Shown in pieces: positions 8,534 through 15,937 of a stretch of 43,346 nucleotides of DNA. Numbering within the stretch: position 1 is the first letter of the stretch; every line of letters begins with the position of its first letter. The notes beneath the pieces are model-generated. The model searched no databases and was not told the DNA's origin. It saw nothing but the letters and a program-made list of their open reading frames with translations. This stretch comes from Flavobacteriaceae bacterium. GTDB lineage: Bacteria; Bacteroidota; Bacteroidia; Flavobacteriales; Flavobacteriaceae. The stretch covers positions 1-43,346 of the forward strand of contig CANGFO010000017.1 of assembly GCA_947453195.1 (NCBI GenBank), read 5' to 3'. A program made the position numbers and the translations under genes.

Positions 8534-8773
8534 ATGACACCACAAGAATTAACCCTATCCATTGAAAAAGCACTTGAGGAAATTCGTCCTTTTTTAAATT
8601 CAGATGGTGGGGATATCAGTTTGATTTCGATAGAAGATGAAAAACATGTTAAAGTGAAGTTTCAAGGGGCTTGCACTAGTTGTAGTGTGAACCAAATGAC
8701 TTTAAAAGCGGGTGTCGAAACAACGATAAAGAAATATGCACCACAAATTGAAACCGTAGAGAATGTAGAGTAG
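8534..8773 (+). CDS. Single-domain NifU C-terminal (Nfu) Fe-S scaffold
   Basis: 79 residues, consisting only of the NifU C-terminal domain. LNSDGGDISL and GACTSCSVNQMTLKAGVE contain the conserved Cys47-x2-Cys50 that bridges a [4Fe-4S] cluster in an Nfu dimer. It lies 34 bases after Mrp and 45 before the reductase gene. A second, larger Nfu protein is encoded at 40145-41041. Confidence 0.93.
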   Translation: MTPQELTLSIEKALEEIRPFLNSDGGDISLISIEDEKHVKVKFQGACTSCSVNQMTLKAGVETTIKKYAPQIETVENVE

Positions 8774-8818
8774 CTACTAGCTATTCTTTGTTACTTTACG
8801 ATTTTAAAACCAAGAAAA

Positions 8819-9871
8819 ATGATTGAAACCGATATACTTATTATTGGCGCAGGACCAACCGGATTATTTGCTGTTTTTGAAGCAGGATTATTACAGTTGA
8901 AATGCCACATAATAGATGCACTTCCACAGCCAGGAGGGCAATTGGCCGAGTTATATCCTAAAAAACCAATTTTTGATATTCCGGGTTACCCCGAAGTATT
9001 AGCGGGTGACTTAGTAACCAATTTAATGGAACAAATTAAGCAATTTGAACCCGGATTTACCCTTGCTGAAACGGCTGAAACTATTGACAATCTCGAAGAC
9101 GGAACGTTTATTGTTACCACTAATAAAGGAACGAAACATCATGCTAAGGCCGTTGCAATTGCTGGGGGTTTAGGTACATTTGAACCTAGAAAACCGCAAT
9201 TAGAAAACATCGCTTTTTATGAGGAAAAAGGGGTAGAATATTTTGTTAAAGACCCCGAATTATTTCGAAATAAAAGAGTAGTAATTGCTGGAGGAGGTGA
9301 CTCCGCTTTAGATTGGAGTGTTTTCCTTTCTAATGTAGCTTCAGAAGTTACTTTGGTTCATAGAAGAAATGAATTTCGTGGTGCTTTAGATTCAGTTGAA
9401 AAAGTACAAGAATTAAAAAAATCAGGGAAAATTAACTTGATTACTCCTGCTGAAGTAGTTGCGATAAATGGGGAAGATCATGTTGAAAGCATTGTTCTTG
9501 AAAATGAAGGTACCCAACAAGTACTAGAAACCGATTATTTTATTCCCTTGTTTGGGCTTACGCCAAAATTAGGAGCGATTGCCAATTGGGGATTGGAGAT
9601 TGAAAAGAATGCAATCAAAGTGAATAATGCACTAGATTATCAAACCAATATTCCGGGAATATATGCTATTGGAGATGTAAATATATATCCAGGTAAATTG
9701 AAATTAATCCTTTGCGGATTTCACGAAGCAACATTAATGTGTCAAAGTGTTTACCAACGCATAAATCCAGGAAAGAAATATGTACTTAAGTATACAACCG
9801 TTTCGGGTGTAGATGGGTTTGACGGAACTCGAAAAGAAGCTGAAAAAGCAGTTGTAAAATCAATAGATTAA
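8819..9871 (+). CDS. Ferredoxin--NADP+ reductase, thioredoxin-reductase-like type
   Basis: 350 residues. The FAD-binding motif is IIGAGPTGLFAVFEAG at the N-terminus, the NAD(P)H site is VVIAGGGDSALDW (about 158-170), and the flavin end motif is YAIGDVNIYPGK. The CxxC of thioredoxin reductase is absent, as in the TrxR-like ferredoxin-NADP+ reductases of Bacillus and Chlorobium. It should pass electrons between NADPH and the ferredoxin encoded five bases downstream. Confidence 0.92.
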   Translation: MIETDILIIGAGPTGLFAVFEAGLLQLKCHIIDALPQPGGQLAELYPKKPIFDIPGYPEVLAGDLVTNLMEQIKQFEPGFTLAETAETIDNLEDGTFIVTTNKGTKHHAKAVAIAGGLGTFEPRKPQLENIAFYEEKGVEYFVKDPELFRNKRVVIAGGGDSALDWSVFLSNVASEVTLVHRRNEFRGALDSVEKVQELKKSGKINLITPAEVVAINGEDHVESIVLENEGTQQVLETDYFIPLFGLTPKLGAIANWGLEIEKNAIKVNNALDYQTNIPGIYAIGDVNIYPGKLKLILCGFHEATLMCQSVYQRINPGKKYVLKYTTVSGVDGFDGTRKEAEKAVVKSID

Positions 9872-9876
9872 TTGAT

Positions 9877-10209
9877 ATGCCACAAGACATAATCATAAAA
9901 ATTACCGATAGAAATGGAGTTTTGCATGAAGTGCAGGCACCAACCGACATGAATCTAAATGTAATGGAGCTAATTCGAATGTATGAATTAGCCGAAGAAG
10001 GTACTGTTGGAGTTTGTGGAGGAATGGCAATGTGCGCATCTTGTCAATGTTATGTTTTAAACGAGGTTTTAAAGACAGAACGCAATGATGATGAAGAAGC
10101 AATGTTATTAGACGCTTATCATGTTAAGCCCAATAGCCGACTTGGTTGTCAAATTCCAATTACCGAAGAAATAGACGGACTGGAATTAGAAATAGCTCCA
10201 GAGCAATAA
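9877..10209 (+). CDS. 2Fe-2S ferredoxin, adrenodoxin type
   Basis: 110 residues. The cluster ligands are Cys47, Cys53, Cys56 and Cys91 in GVCGGMAMCASC and RLGCQI, matching the C-x5-C-x2-C-x34-C pattern of ISC-type/adrenodoxin ferredoxins. An extra Cys58 is also present. It likely takes electrons from the reductase just upstream and serves Fe-S assembly or oxygenases. It is last in the operon, with a hairpin directly after the stop. Confidence 0.95.
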   Translation: MPQDIIIKITDRNGVLHEVQAPTDMNLNVMELIRMYELAEEGTVGVCGGMAMCASCQCYVLNEVLKTERNDDEEAMLLDAYHVKPNSRLGCQIPITEEIDGLELEIAPEQ

Positions 10210-10240
10210 AAAAAGCGAGAATAATTTCTCGCTTTTTTTA
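10207..10240. terminator. Bidirectional terminator between ferredoxin and DUF3050 genes
   Basis: GCGAGAA (10214-10220) pairs with TTCTCGC (10225-10231) around a TAAT loop, with A and T runs on the two sides. It touches both stop codons and can serve both convergent genes. Confidence 0.9.
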
Positions 10241-11026
10241 TTAGATAAGTTCCAATTCTTTTTGGGTTATTTGCTCTTCAATGGCATTCCAAAGTCCGAG
10301 GCGTTTTTCTAATGCTTCTATGGATACCTCTTCTAGTTCTTTCCATTTGGTTTCATTGGTCCCACACAATTCAGAAATCATTTGCATTGCCATTGGGCCA
10401 TGTTCATCGGCATCCAATTCGATATGGCGCTCAAAATAATATATCAATTTTGATAAATCAGTTTCTGGAAAATTGGTTTGAAAGTTTTTTAAGATTTCGG
10501 TAAACATACTCGGAATTAAATCTTCTCTTCCAAATGTAAAGGCAGCTGCAATTTTATGTTCTTTTCCTTCTTCGATAATTCTAAAAGTAAAATCTAAAAA
10601 TGCTTTTACATTAGGATGTAAGTCACTTTGTTTTATCGAGACAAATATGTTTTGTGTAGTTTTTACATTTTTAAGAAATACGTTTATTTCTTTGGTATTA
10701 GCTCCACATTGTTGCATCGCATCTAAATACATTTCAAAATGACTTTGACGGGTTCCGTCATAAGCCAAATCAGTTTCTTCTGCAACTACAATTTCGTTAA
10801 TCAAATAACGCACTTGCGGATTTCCAATTGGTAGCCAAGGGGTAGTTGTGCAAGTAAGTTTGTTTTGTAAAGCCTTAAGCAACGACATAAAATCCCAAAC
10901 AGCATAGATATGGTTTTCTAAAAAACAATGTAAATCTTCAATTGTTTTGACTTTTTCATATAATGAATGATTCAGTAATTGATTTTTATGACTTTGAATG
11001 TTATTGTTAATTGAATCTATTGTCAT
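10241..11026 (-). CDS. DUF3050 protein, haem-oxygenase-like helical fold
   Basis: 261 residues, all-helical in appearance. It matches the DUF3050 pattern: ENHIYAVWDFMSLLKALQ near residue 37, PWLPIGNPQVRYLINEIVVAEETD, FTFGREDLIPSMF and YYFERHIELDADEHGPMAMQ. The Glu/His/Asp residues (E37, H39, E83/E84, H96, and the H-x3-D-x3-H run in ERHIELDADEH) are placed as in haem-oxygenase-like diiron proteins, so it may bind two metal ions. No enzymatic role is known to me. It stands alone between two terminators. Confidence 0.8.
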   Translation of the reverse strand: MTIDSINNNIQSHKNQLLNHSLYEKVKTIEDLHCFLENHIYAVWDFMSLLKALQNKLTCTTTPWLPIGNPQVRYLINEIVVAEETDLAYDGTRQSHFEMYLDAMQQCGANTKEINVFLKNVKTTQNIFVSIKQSDLHPNVKAFLDFTFRIIEEGKEHKIAAAFTFGREDLIPSMFTEILKNFQTNFPETDLSKLIYYFERHIELDADEHGPMAMQMISELCGTNETKWKELEEVSIEALEKRLGLWNAIEEQITQKELELI

Positions 11027-11043
11027 TATGATATTTTTATGTA

Positions 11044-11080
11044 AAAATAAAAAAGCCTCTCGTAATGAAGAAGCTTTTTA
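11044..11080 (-). terminator. Probable terminator of the acyl-CoA dehydrogenase gene
   Basis: AAAAAGC and GCTTTTT arms flank an imperfect inner stem, 28 bases downstream of the stop codon of the minus-strand gene. The loop pairs poorly, so confidence is moderate. Confidence 0.5.
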
Positions 11081-11107
11081 TATCAATTTTAATTATTGTT
11101 TAATCAA

Positions 11108-12286
11108 TTATTTGAATGCCGGAATTCCAGTAATATCAGCACCTGTAATTAATAAGTGAATGTCGTGAGTTCCTTCATAAGTTATTACCGATTCTAGGTT
11201 CATACTGTGACGCATGATAGAATATTCTCCAGTAATTCCCATTCCTCCTAAAATTTGTCTTGCCTCACGAGCAATGTTAATTGCCATATCTACATTATTT
11301 CTTTTTGCCATCGAAATTTGAGCCGTAGTTGCACGACCTTCGTTTCTTAGAACGCCTAATCTCCAAGTAAGCAATTGCGCTTTGGTGATTTCGGTTATCA
11401 TTTCGGCTAATTTCTTTTGTTGTAATTGCGTTCCAGCGATTGGTTTGTCAAACTGAATTCTTTCTTTTGCATAGCGCAAAGCAGTGTCATAACAATCCAT
11501 AGCTGCACCAATAGCGCCCCAAGCAATTCCGTATCTTGCAGAGTCCAAACACATCATTGGAGCTCCAAGACCCGATTTTCCTGGCAATAAATTTTCTTTA
11601 GGAACTTTTACATTATCAAAAATCAATTCTCCAGTAGCACTTGCACGAAGTGACCATTTATTGTGTGTTTCTGGAGTGGTAAATCCTTCCATACCGCGTT
11701 CTACAATAAGTCCGTGAATTCTTCCTTCTTCATTTTTTGCCCAAACCACAGCTACATCAGCAAATGGCGCATTTGAAATCCACATTTTGGCACCATTTAA
11801 TAGATAATGATCGCCCATATCTTTAAAATTAGTCACCATTCCGCTAGGATTAGAACCATGATCGGGTTCGGTTAAGCCGAAACAACCCATGAATTCTCCA
11901 GTTGCTAATTTTGGCAAATATTTCATTCGTTGCTCTTCGGTTCCGAATTTCCAAATAGGATACATTACCAAAGAAGATTGTACCGATGAGGTAGAACGAA
12001 CTCCCGAATCTCCTCTTTCAATTTCTTGCATGATTAATCCGTAAGAAATTTGATCTAAACCGGCACCACCATATTCCTCTGGAATATAAGGTCCAAATCC
12101 ACCAATTTCTCCCAAACCTTTGATAATTTGCTTCGGAAATTCAGCTCTTTGAGCATAATCTTCAATGATTGGAGATACTTCGCGTTTTACCCACGCACGA
12201 GCAGAATCTCTAACTAATTTATGTTCTTCTGTTAGCAAATCGTCTAACAAGTAATAATCTGGAGCTTGAAATAAATCTGGTTTCAT
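11108..12286 (-). CDS. gcdH: Glutaryl-CoA dehydrogenase-like acyl-CoA dehydrogenase
   Basis: 392 residues from the ATG at 12284-12286. An in-frame TTG further upstream (12313) lies inside the TAAATTTG promoter element and is unlikely to be used. The protein has the acyl-CoA dehydrogenase layout: GFGLTEPDHGSNPS-type FAD/substrate motif (CFGLTEPDHGSNP), KMWISNAP, and catalytic Glu in SVITYEGTHDIHLL. The RSTSSVQSSLVM segment is typical of glutaryl-CoA dehydrogenases, which convert glutaryl-CoA to crotonyl-CoA in lysine and tryptophan breakdown. It appears as a single-gene unit. Confidence 0.88.
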   Translation of the reverse strand: MKPDLFQAPDYYLLDDLLTEEHKLVRDSARAWVKREVSPIIEDYAQRAEFPKQIIKGLGEIGGFGPYIPEEYGGAGLDQISYGLIMQEIERGDSGVRSTSSVQSSLVMYPIWKFGTEEQRMKYLPKLATGEFMGCFGLTEPDHGSNPSGMVTNFKDMGDHYLLNGAKMWISNAPFADVAVVWAKNEEGRIHGLIVERGMEGFTTPETHNKWSLRASATGELIFDNVKVPKENLLPGKSGLGAPMMCLDSARYGIAWGAIGAAMDCYDTALRYAKERIQFDKPIAGTQLQQKKLAEMITEITKAQLLTWRLGVLRNEGRATTAQISMAKRNNVDMAINIAREARQILGGMGITGEYSIMRHSMNLESVITYEGTHDIHLLITGADITGIPAFK

Positions 12287-12310
12287 TCGAATGTTTATTT
12301 TTGATGTCGA

Positions 12311-12318
12311 CAAATTTA
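12311..12318 (-). promoter_or_regulatory. -7 promoter element of gcdH
   Basis: On the minus strand this reads TAAATTTG. It lies about 25 bases before the ATG at 12286 and argues against the longer TTG-initiated form. Confidence 0.55.
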
Positions 12319-12417
12319 CATAAACATATTTAGTATTTCATTCAACGAATGTTATAATTTTTATGGATATGATAATTTTTTTGGAAAAAGGAAGGGAAAT
12401 AATAGCAATAATAGAAT

Positions 12418-13125
12418 TTACATTTTAAGATAAAATGCGCTAGTTAGTTCTATATATTCTTCAGTGTATTGATGTCTCGCGGTTTCAACAACCAATTCAT
12501 CTGCAGTTAAAGTGCTTAATTCATAACGTTTAAAAGCTAACAAACTTCTTTTGATTTCGGTAGTTGGAGTACCTTTTACTCGAGTTACTTTTATTGGGAA
12601 AAGTTCTATTTCGGCACACAAATCTATAAATCTTTCTTCTTCTTTATAAGGTATAATAACTGAAAAAATTCCGTTTTCAGATAATAATAAATCAGCTCCT
12701 TCAACCAATTCTTCAAAAGGTAATGCTTCTTGAAAACGTGCTAAGTCTCGTTGTTCATTTTCAGTTTTATAATCTTCTGAATAAAAAGGAGGATTAGAAA
12801 TGATGAGGTCATATGTATCTTCGGGTTCTTCAACAAATTCATCAAGTCCTGCATGAAAGCAAAATAAGCGATCCCCCCAAGGTGAATTCTCAAAATTTTC
12901 TACACATTGTTCGTAGGCGTCTTCGTCTATTTCTACGGCATCAATTTGCTCGGCATTGCTTCTTTGCGCTAGCATTAAGGATAAAATTCCGGTGCCGGCA
13001 CCAATGTCTAAAACAGAAAACGGATTATTGTCAATTGGGCACCAAGAACCAAGCAAAACCCCATCGGTTCCAATTTTCATGGCACAGCGGTCTTGATTAA
13101 CAGAGAATTTTTTGAATTGAAACAA
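12418..13125 (-). CDS. trmN6: tRNA1(Val) (adenine-37-N6)-methyltransferase TrmN6
   Basis: About 235 residues. I place the start at the TTG at 13123-13125, giving MFQFKKFSVNQDRCAMKIG, which fits the usual N-terminus of this family. A longer in-frame form from TTG at 13173 would add 16 residues encoded by heptamer repeats. The SAM site is VLDIGAGTGILSLML, and the N6-adenine catalytic motif is NPPF in LIISNPPFYSED. The enzyme makes m6A37 in tRNA-Val. It is third in the rpsP-rimM-trmN6 unit, 66 bases after rimM. Confidence 0.88.
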   Translation of the reverse strand: MFQFKKFSVNQDRCAMKIGTDGVLLGSWCPIDNNPFSVLDIGAGTGILSLMLAQRSNAEQIDAVEIDEDAYEQCVENFENSPWGDRLFCFHAGLDEFVEEPEDTYDLIISNPPFYSEDYKTENEQRDLARFQEALPFEELVEGADLLLSENGIFSVIIPYKEEERFIDLCAEIELFPIKVTRVKGTPTTEIKRSLLAFKRYELSTLTADELVVETARHQYTEEYIELTSAFYLKM

Positions 13126-13128
13126 AAT

Positions 13129-13156
13129 GATTAACGATTGAAGATTAACGATTATT
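13129..13156. repeat. Heptamer repeat GATTNNN x4 in the trmN6 leader
   Basis: Four adjoining seven-base units GATTAAC, GATTGAA, GATTAAC, GATTATT on the plus strand end three bases before the probable trmN6 TTG start. Similar units occur before dnaE and inside hemW. Confidence 0.7.
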
Positions 13157-13191
13157 AAATTTTCACAAATCAAATAATCGGGAGTAGAATT

Positions 13192-13716
13192 CTATAGATA
13201 CATTTCTACTAAACCTTCGGGAAGGTTCATGATTACTTTTTTATATTCTCTATCAATTTTCACAAGAAATTGATCAATCATCGGAACTAAAATTTCAACC
13301 GATCCATTTACCACTTCAAAAAGTGGCTGAGCAGAAGTATCATTTATGGATACAATTTTTCCAAATACCCCTAATCGTTGGTCTTCAATTTCAAATCCAA
13401 TTACTTCATGAAAATAAAATTTGTTGCCTTCAAGTTTTGGCAACATATTTAAAGGCAGATAAATTTCGCAGCCAATTATTTCATCAGCGTCTGCTTCACT
13501 ATCTACATCTTCAAATTTTACTCTAAGAAAATCGCCTTTGTGTAGGTTGCTATTTTCAATAAAAAATGGAACCAAGTTTTTGTTGAATTCAACAAAAACC
13601 GATTCCATATTTTCATATAACTCAGGCTCGTCGGTATCTAAAAAGATTAGGACTTCCCCTTTGAAACTAAATTTTTTTGCAATTTTGCCTAAATAGAAAC
13701 AATCTTCTTTACGCAT
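13192..13716 (-). CDS. rimM: Ribosome maturation factor RimM
   Basis: 174 residues. The N-terminal RimM barrel begins FYLGKIAKKFSFKGEVLIFLDT, and the PRC-barrel part contains GNKFYFHEVIGFEI, GKIVSI, EVVNG and ILVPMIDQFLVKID. RimM binds ribosomal protein S19 and helps mature the head of the 30S subunit. It follows rpsP by 11 bases, the common arrangement. Confidence 0.95.
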   Translation of the reverse strand: MRKEDCFYLGKIAKKFSFKGEVLIFLDTDEPELYENMESVFVEFNKNLVPFFIENSNLHKGDFLRVKFEDVDSEADADEIIGCEIYLPLNMLPKLEGNKFYFHEVIGFEIEDQRLGVFGKIVSINDTSAQPLFEVVNGSVEILVPMIDQFLVKIDREYKKVIMNLPEGLVEMYL

Positions 13717-13727
13717 TATTGCAAGTA

Positions 13728-14339
13728 TTAAGCCTCTGTTTCTTCGTTATTTTCTTCAGCAGCAGCTTCCTCAGCAGGAGCAGCAGCTTCTTCAGTAACT
13801 TCAGCAACTACTTCTTCTGTAGCAGTTTCTTCAGTAGCAACTTCAGCAACTTCTTCTTCAACAACTTCTGGTGCTTCTGCAGCTTTTAAAGCTTCAGCAG
13901 CAGCATTGATTCTTTTTTCGTTAGCAGCTTGTTCTGCTTTTAAAGCTTTAGCTTTAGCATCTTTTTGTGCTTTAGTTAAAGTTTCTTTTTTAGCATCAAC
14001 TTTTCCAGCTTTATCTTTAATCCATGCCTCTAATTTAGCATCTGCTTGATCTTGAGTTAAAGCTCCTTTACGAACTCCACCATCAAGGTGATGTTTCAAT
14101 AAAGCACCTTTATAAGAAAGGATAGCTCTAGCTGTATCTGTTGGTTGTGCTCCATTGTGTAACCATTGTACCGCTTGGTCAAGGTTTAATTCAATAGTTG
14201 CAGGATTGGTGTTTGGATTGTAAGTTCCTAGTTTTTCAAGGAATCTACCGTCTCTTTTAGCGCGAGCATCTGCCGCTACGATCCAGTAAAATGGTTTTTG
14301 TTTTTTACCGTGTCTTTGTAATCTAATTTTTACTGACAT
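13728..14339 (-). CDS. rpsP: 30S ribosomal protein S16 with a long Ala/Glu-rich tail
   Basis: 203 residues, over twice the usual 80-90. Residues 1-85 are S16 (VKIRLQRHGKKQKPFYWIV, DGRFLEKLGTYNP, AQPTDTARAILSYKG). The tail has a helical, Lys-rich linker (about 95-150) and a very acidic, Ala/Glu/Val end (TEEVVAEVTEEAAAPAEE). Tails of this kind occur in Bacteroidetes S16; function is not known to me. First gene of the rpsP-rimM-trmN6 operon. Confidence 0.95.
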   Translation of the reverse strand: MSVKIRLQRHGKKQKPFYWIVAADARAKRDGRFLEKLGTYNPNTNPATIELNLDQAVQWLHNGAQPTDTARAILSYKGALLKHHLDGGVRKGALTQDQADAKLEAWIKDKAGKVDAKKETLTKAQKDAKAKALKAEQAANEKRINAAAEALKAAEAPEVVEEEVAEVATEETATEEVVAEVTEEAAAPAEEAAAEENNEETEA

Positions 14340-14357
14340 AATCTAATTGATTAAATT

Positions 14358-14372
14358 GAGGTTCTCGACCTC
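14358..14372 (-). promoter_or_regulatory. Small hairpin in the rpsP leader
   Basis: GAGGT and ACCTC arms around a five-base loop lie between the rpsP promoter and its start codon, ending 19 bases upstream of the ATG. It could affect leader RNA folding or translation; no known r-protein leader motif is recognised. Confidence 0.35.
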
Positions 14373-14387
14373 GGTTAATTAAGGGTG

Positions 14388-14395
14388 CAAAGATA
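14388..14395 (-). promoter_or_regulatory. -7 promoter element of the rpsP operon
   Basis: On the minus strand it reads TATCTTTG, about 49 bases before the rpsP ATG. A weak -33 (TAG in place of TTG) lies 19 bases upstream. Confidence 0.6.
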
Positions 14396-14443
14396 TAAAA
14401 CTTTTTGATTCTAACTAATTGTGAATAAAAAAAATAGTTTGAC

Positions 14444-14473
14444 TTGGAATTATTGCAAAAAAAACTATTTTTG
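14444..14473 (+). promoter_or_regulatory. Promoter of the lipoprotein gene
   Basis: TTG (14444-14446), exactly 19 bases, then TATTTTTG (14466-14473): a full match to the Bacteroidetes housekeeping promoter, 14-23 bases before the candidate starts. Confidence 0.75.
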
Positions 14474-14496
14474 TATTTACTAAATTTATGTCAACA

Positions 14497-15252
14497 ATGA
14501 AAAAAATAGTTTCCTTAATTGTAGTATTATTCGCTGTATTGTCGTGTACTACCGATGTGAAATTTAATAATCCTGGTTTTCAAGCGTACCGAGATGGAAA
14601 TTTATTTAGAGCTTTAGATATTAAAGCTTATAGATCGGCTTTTACTGGTGACCTTTCTTTCGTTGCTTTAGCGCAAGATGAAAAATTAGAACTTAACATT
14701 TCAAATTCAACTGTTGGAACTTACTATTTTGGGACTACTGATTTATACACTAATGCAGCCTATAGTTCTACTTTCAACGGAATGGCATTGTCCTATCGAA
14801 CTAATATTATTTCTGGGCCTGTTGCAAAAATGAACAGCTACATGGATAATGAAGGTACTGGATATACCTCTGACTGTAATTTAGTGAATGGAGTATATGT
14901 GTGCGGAAATTCTCACGCTACAACTAGTTCGGGAACGGGAAGTGGATTAACACTTTCTGTAATTGCAAATGCTTCAGGACAAGTAACTTCTGTAAAAGTT
15001 GCTTCTCCAGGAACTGGATATAAAACAGGTGATGTTGTTACCATTTCTGGTGGTGGTGCAAATGCTAAAATAGCGGTATTAAGTGTTGAAGGAAGTAATG
15101 GAGAAGTTAATATTACTGAAAACACAGGCGATACCGTATCAGGAAATTTTAAATTTAATGCAGTTAATACCAGTGGAAATCCATTAGGAGGAGAACAAGT
15201 AAACTTTCAATACGGAACGTTTTATAAAGTGCCAGTTCAAGTTATCCCTTAG
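14497..15252 (+). CDS. DUF6252-like outer-membrane lipoprotein
   Basis: 251 residues from the ATG at 14497 (another ATG at 14488 adds three). A lipoprotein signal KKIVSLIVVLFAVLSC ends in the lipobox Cys. The opening VKFNNPGFQAYRDGNLFRA and the GTYYFGT segment resemble DUF6252 lipoproteins of Flavobacteria. The middle has a Gly/Thr/Ser-rich insertion (SGTGSGLTLSVIANASGQ, SPGTGYKTGDVVTISGGG), a beta motif also met in phage structural proteins. Function unknown. It has its own promoter and terminator. Confidence 0.75.
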   Translation: MKKIVSLIVVLFAVLSCTTDVKFNNPGFQAYRDGNLFRALDIKAYRSAFTGDLSFVALAQDEKLELNISNSTVGTYYFGTTDLYTNAAYSSTFNGMALSYRTNIISGPVAKMNSYMDNEGTGYTSDCNLVNGVYVCGNSHATTSSGTGSGLTLSVIANASGQVTSVKVASPGTGYKTGDVVTISGGGANAKIAVLSVEGSNGEVNITENTGDTVSGNFKFNAVNTSGNPLGGEQVNFQYGTFYKVPVQVIP

Positions 15253-15276
15253 TTGCTAAATACATAATAATAGATG

Positions 15277-15305
15277 AGCCCATTTGAATTTCAAATGGGT
15301 TTTTC
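15277..15305 (+). terminator. Terminator of the lipoprotein gene
   Basis: CCCATTTGA (15279-15287) pairs with TCAAATGGG (15291-15299), followed by a T run, 27 bases after the stop. Confidence 0.9.
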
Positions 15306-15359
15306 ATTTATAAATGATAATAAAACCTTAATTAATGATTATACCCGGTTTATTATAAG

Positions 15360-15367
15360 TACCTTTG
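15360..15367 (+). promoter_or_regulatory. -7 promoter element of the RRM gene
   Basis: TACCTTTG fits TAnnTTTG and lies 22 bases before the ATG. The -33 element is weak. Confidence 0.5.
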
Positions 15368-15389
15368 TAGGGAATTTTAAAATAAAATT

Positions 15390-15758
15390 ATGAATATTTT
15401 TGTTGGAAGTCTTCCTTGGAGTATAGAGGAAGCAGATTTGAGAGAATCTTTTGAAGTGTACGGATCGGTTAGTTCTGTTAAAATTATTACTGATAAATTT
15501 ACTGGAAGAAGTAAAGGATTCGGATTTGTTGAAATGGAAAACGATGCAGAAGCTGAAAAAGCAATTGCTGAATTGAACGGTGCAACTGTTGAAGGCCGTA
15601 CAATTGTAGTAAACAAATCAGAACCAAAACCAGAAGGAGAAAGAAGATCTTTTTCTAACAACCGTTCAGGCGGTGGTTACAATGGTGGTGGTAATTCTCG
15701 TGGTGGTGGAAGCTACAACGATAGAAACAGTGGTGACGGTAACAGAGGAAGATACTAG
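15390..15758 (+). CDS. RRM RNA-binding protein with glycine-rich tail
   Basis: 122 residues. One RRM fills residues 1-80, with RNP2 MNIFVGSLPW and RNP1 SKGFGFVEM. The tail (about 85-122) is rich in Gly, Arg, Asn and Ser (SGGGYNGGG, NSRGGGSYND). Such single-RRM glycine-rich proteins bind single-stranded RNA and are often cold-induced in bacteria that lack CspA-like proteins. It is a single-gene unit with promoter element and terminator. Confidence 0.92.
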   Translation: MNIFVGSLPWSIEEADLRESFEVYGSVSSVKIITDKFTGRSKGFGFVEMENDAEAEKAIAELNGATVEGRTIVVNKSEPKPEGERRSFSNNRSGGGYNGGGNSRGGGSYNDRNSGDGNRGRY

Positions 15759-15780
15759 TTTTTCAAACTTATTATACTAC

Positions 15781-15815
15781 AAAAAACCATCCGAATTTTC
15801 GGATGGTTTTTTTTA
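15781..15815 (+). terminator. Terminator of the RRM gene
   Basis: CCATCCGA and TCGGATGG arms with a four-base loop are followed by eight T residues. Confidence 0.9.
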
Positions 15816-15909
15816 TTGTTAATAACTAAAATTGACAATTTGTTACTTAAAATGTACTTTTGAAGATAGAATAAAGTTTTGATTTTTTTATGATTCTTTT
15901 CGTAATAAA

Positions 15910-15937
15910 AGTCTTCAACCTGTAATCTTCAACCTTA
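15910..15937. repeat. Heptamer repeat AAYCNNN x4 in the dnaE leader
   Basis: Units AGTCTTC, AACCTGT, AATCTTC, AACCTTA run directly into the dnaE ATG, which starts exactly at the next unit boundary. This is the reverse-complement form of the GATTNNN units near trmN6 and in hemW. Confidence 0.65.

Noticed and set aside
12287..12313. TTG-initiated longer form of gcdH
   Set aside because: The TTG is part of the TAAATTTG promoter element, so it would not be well inside the transcript.
13677..13889. Ser/Phe-rich open frame on the plus strand
   Set aside because: It is the antisense of the low-complexity Ala/Glu tail of S16.
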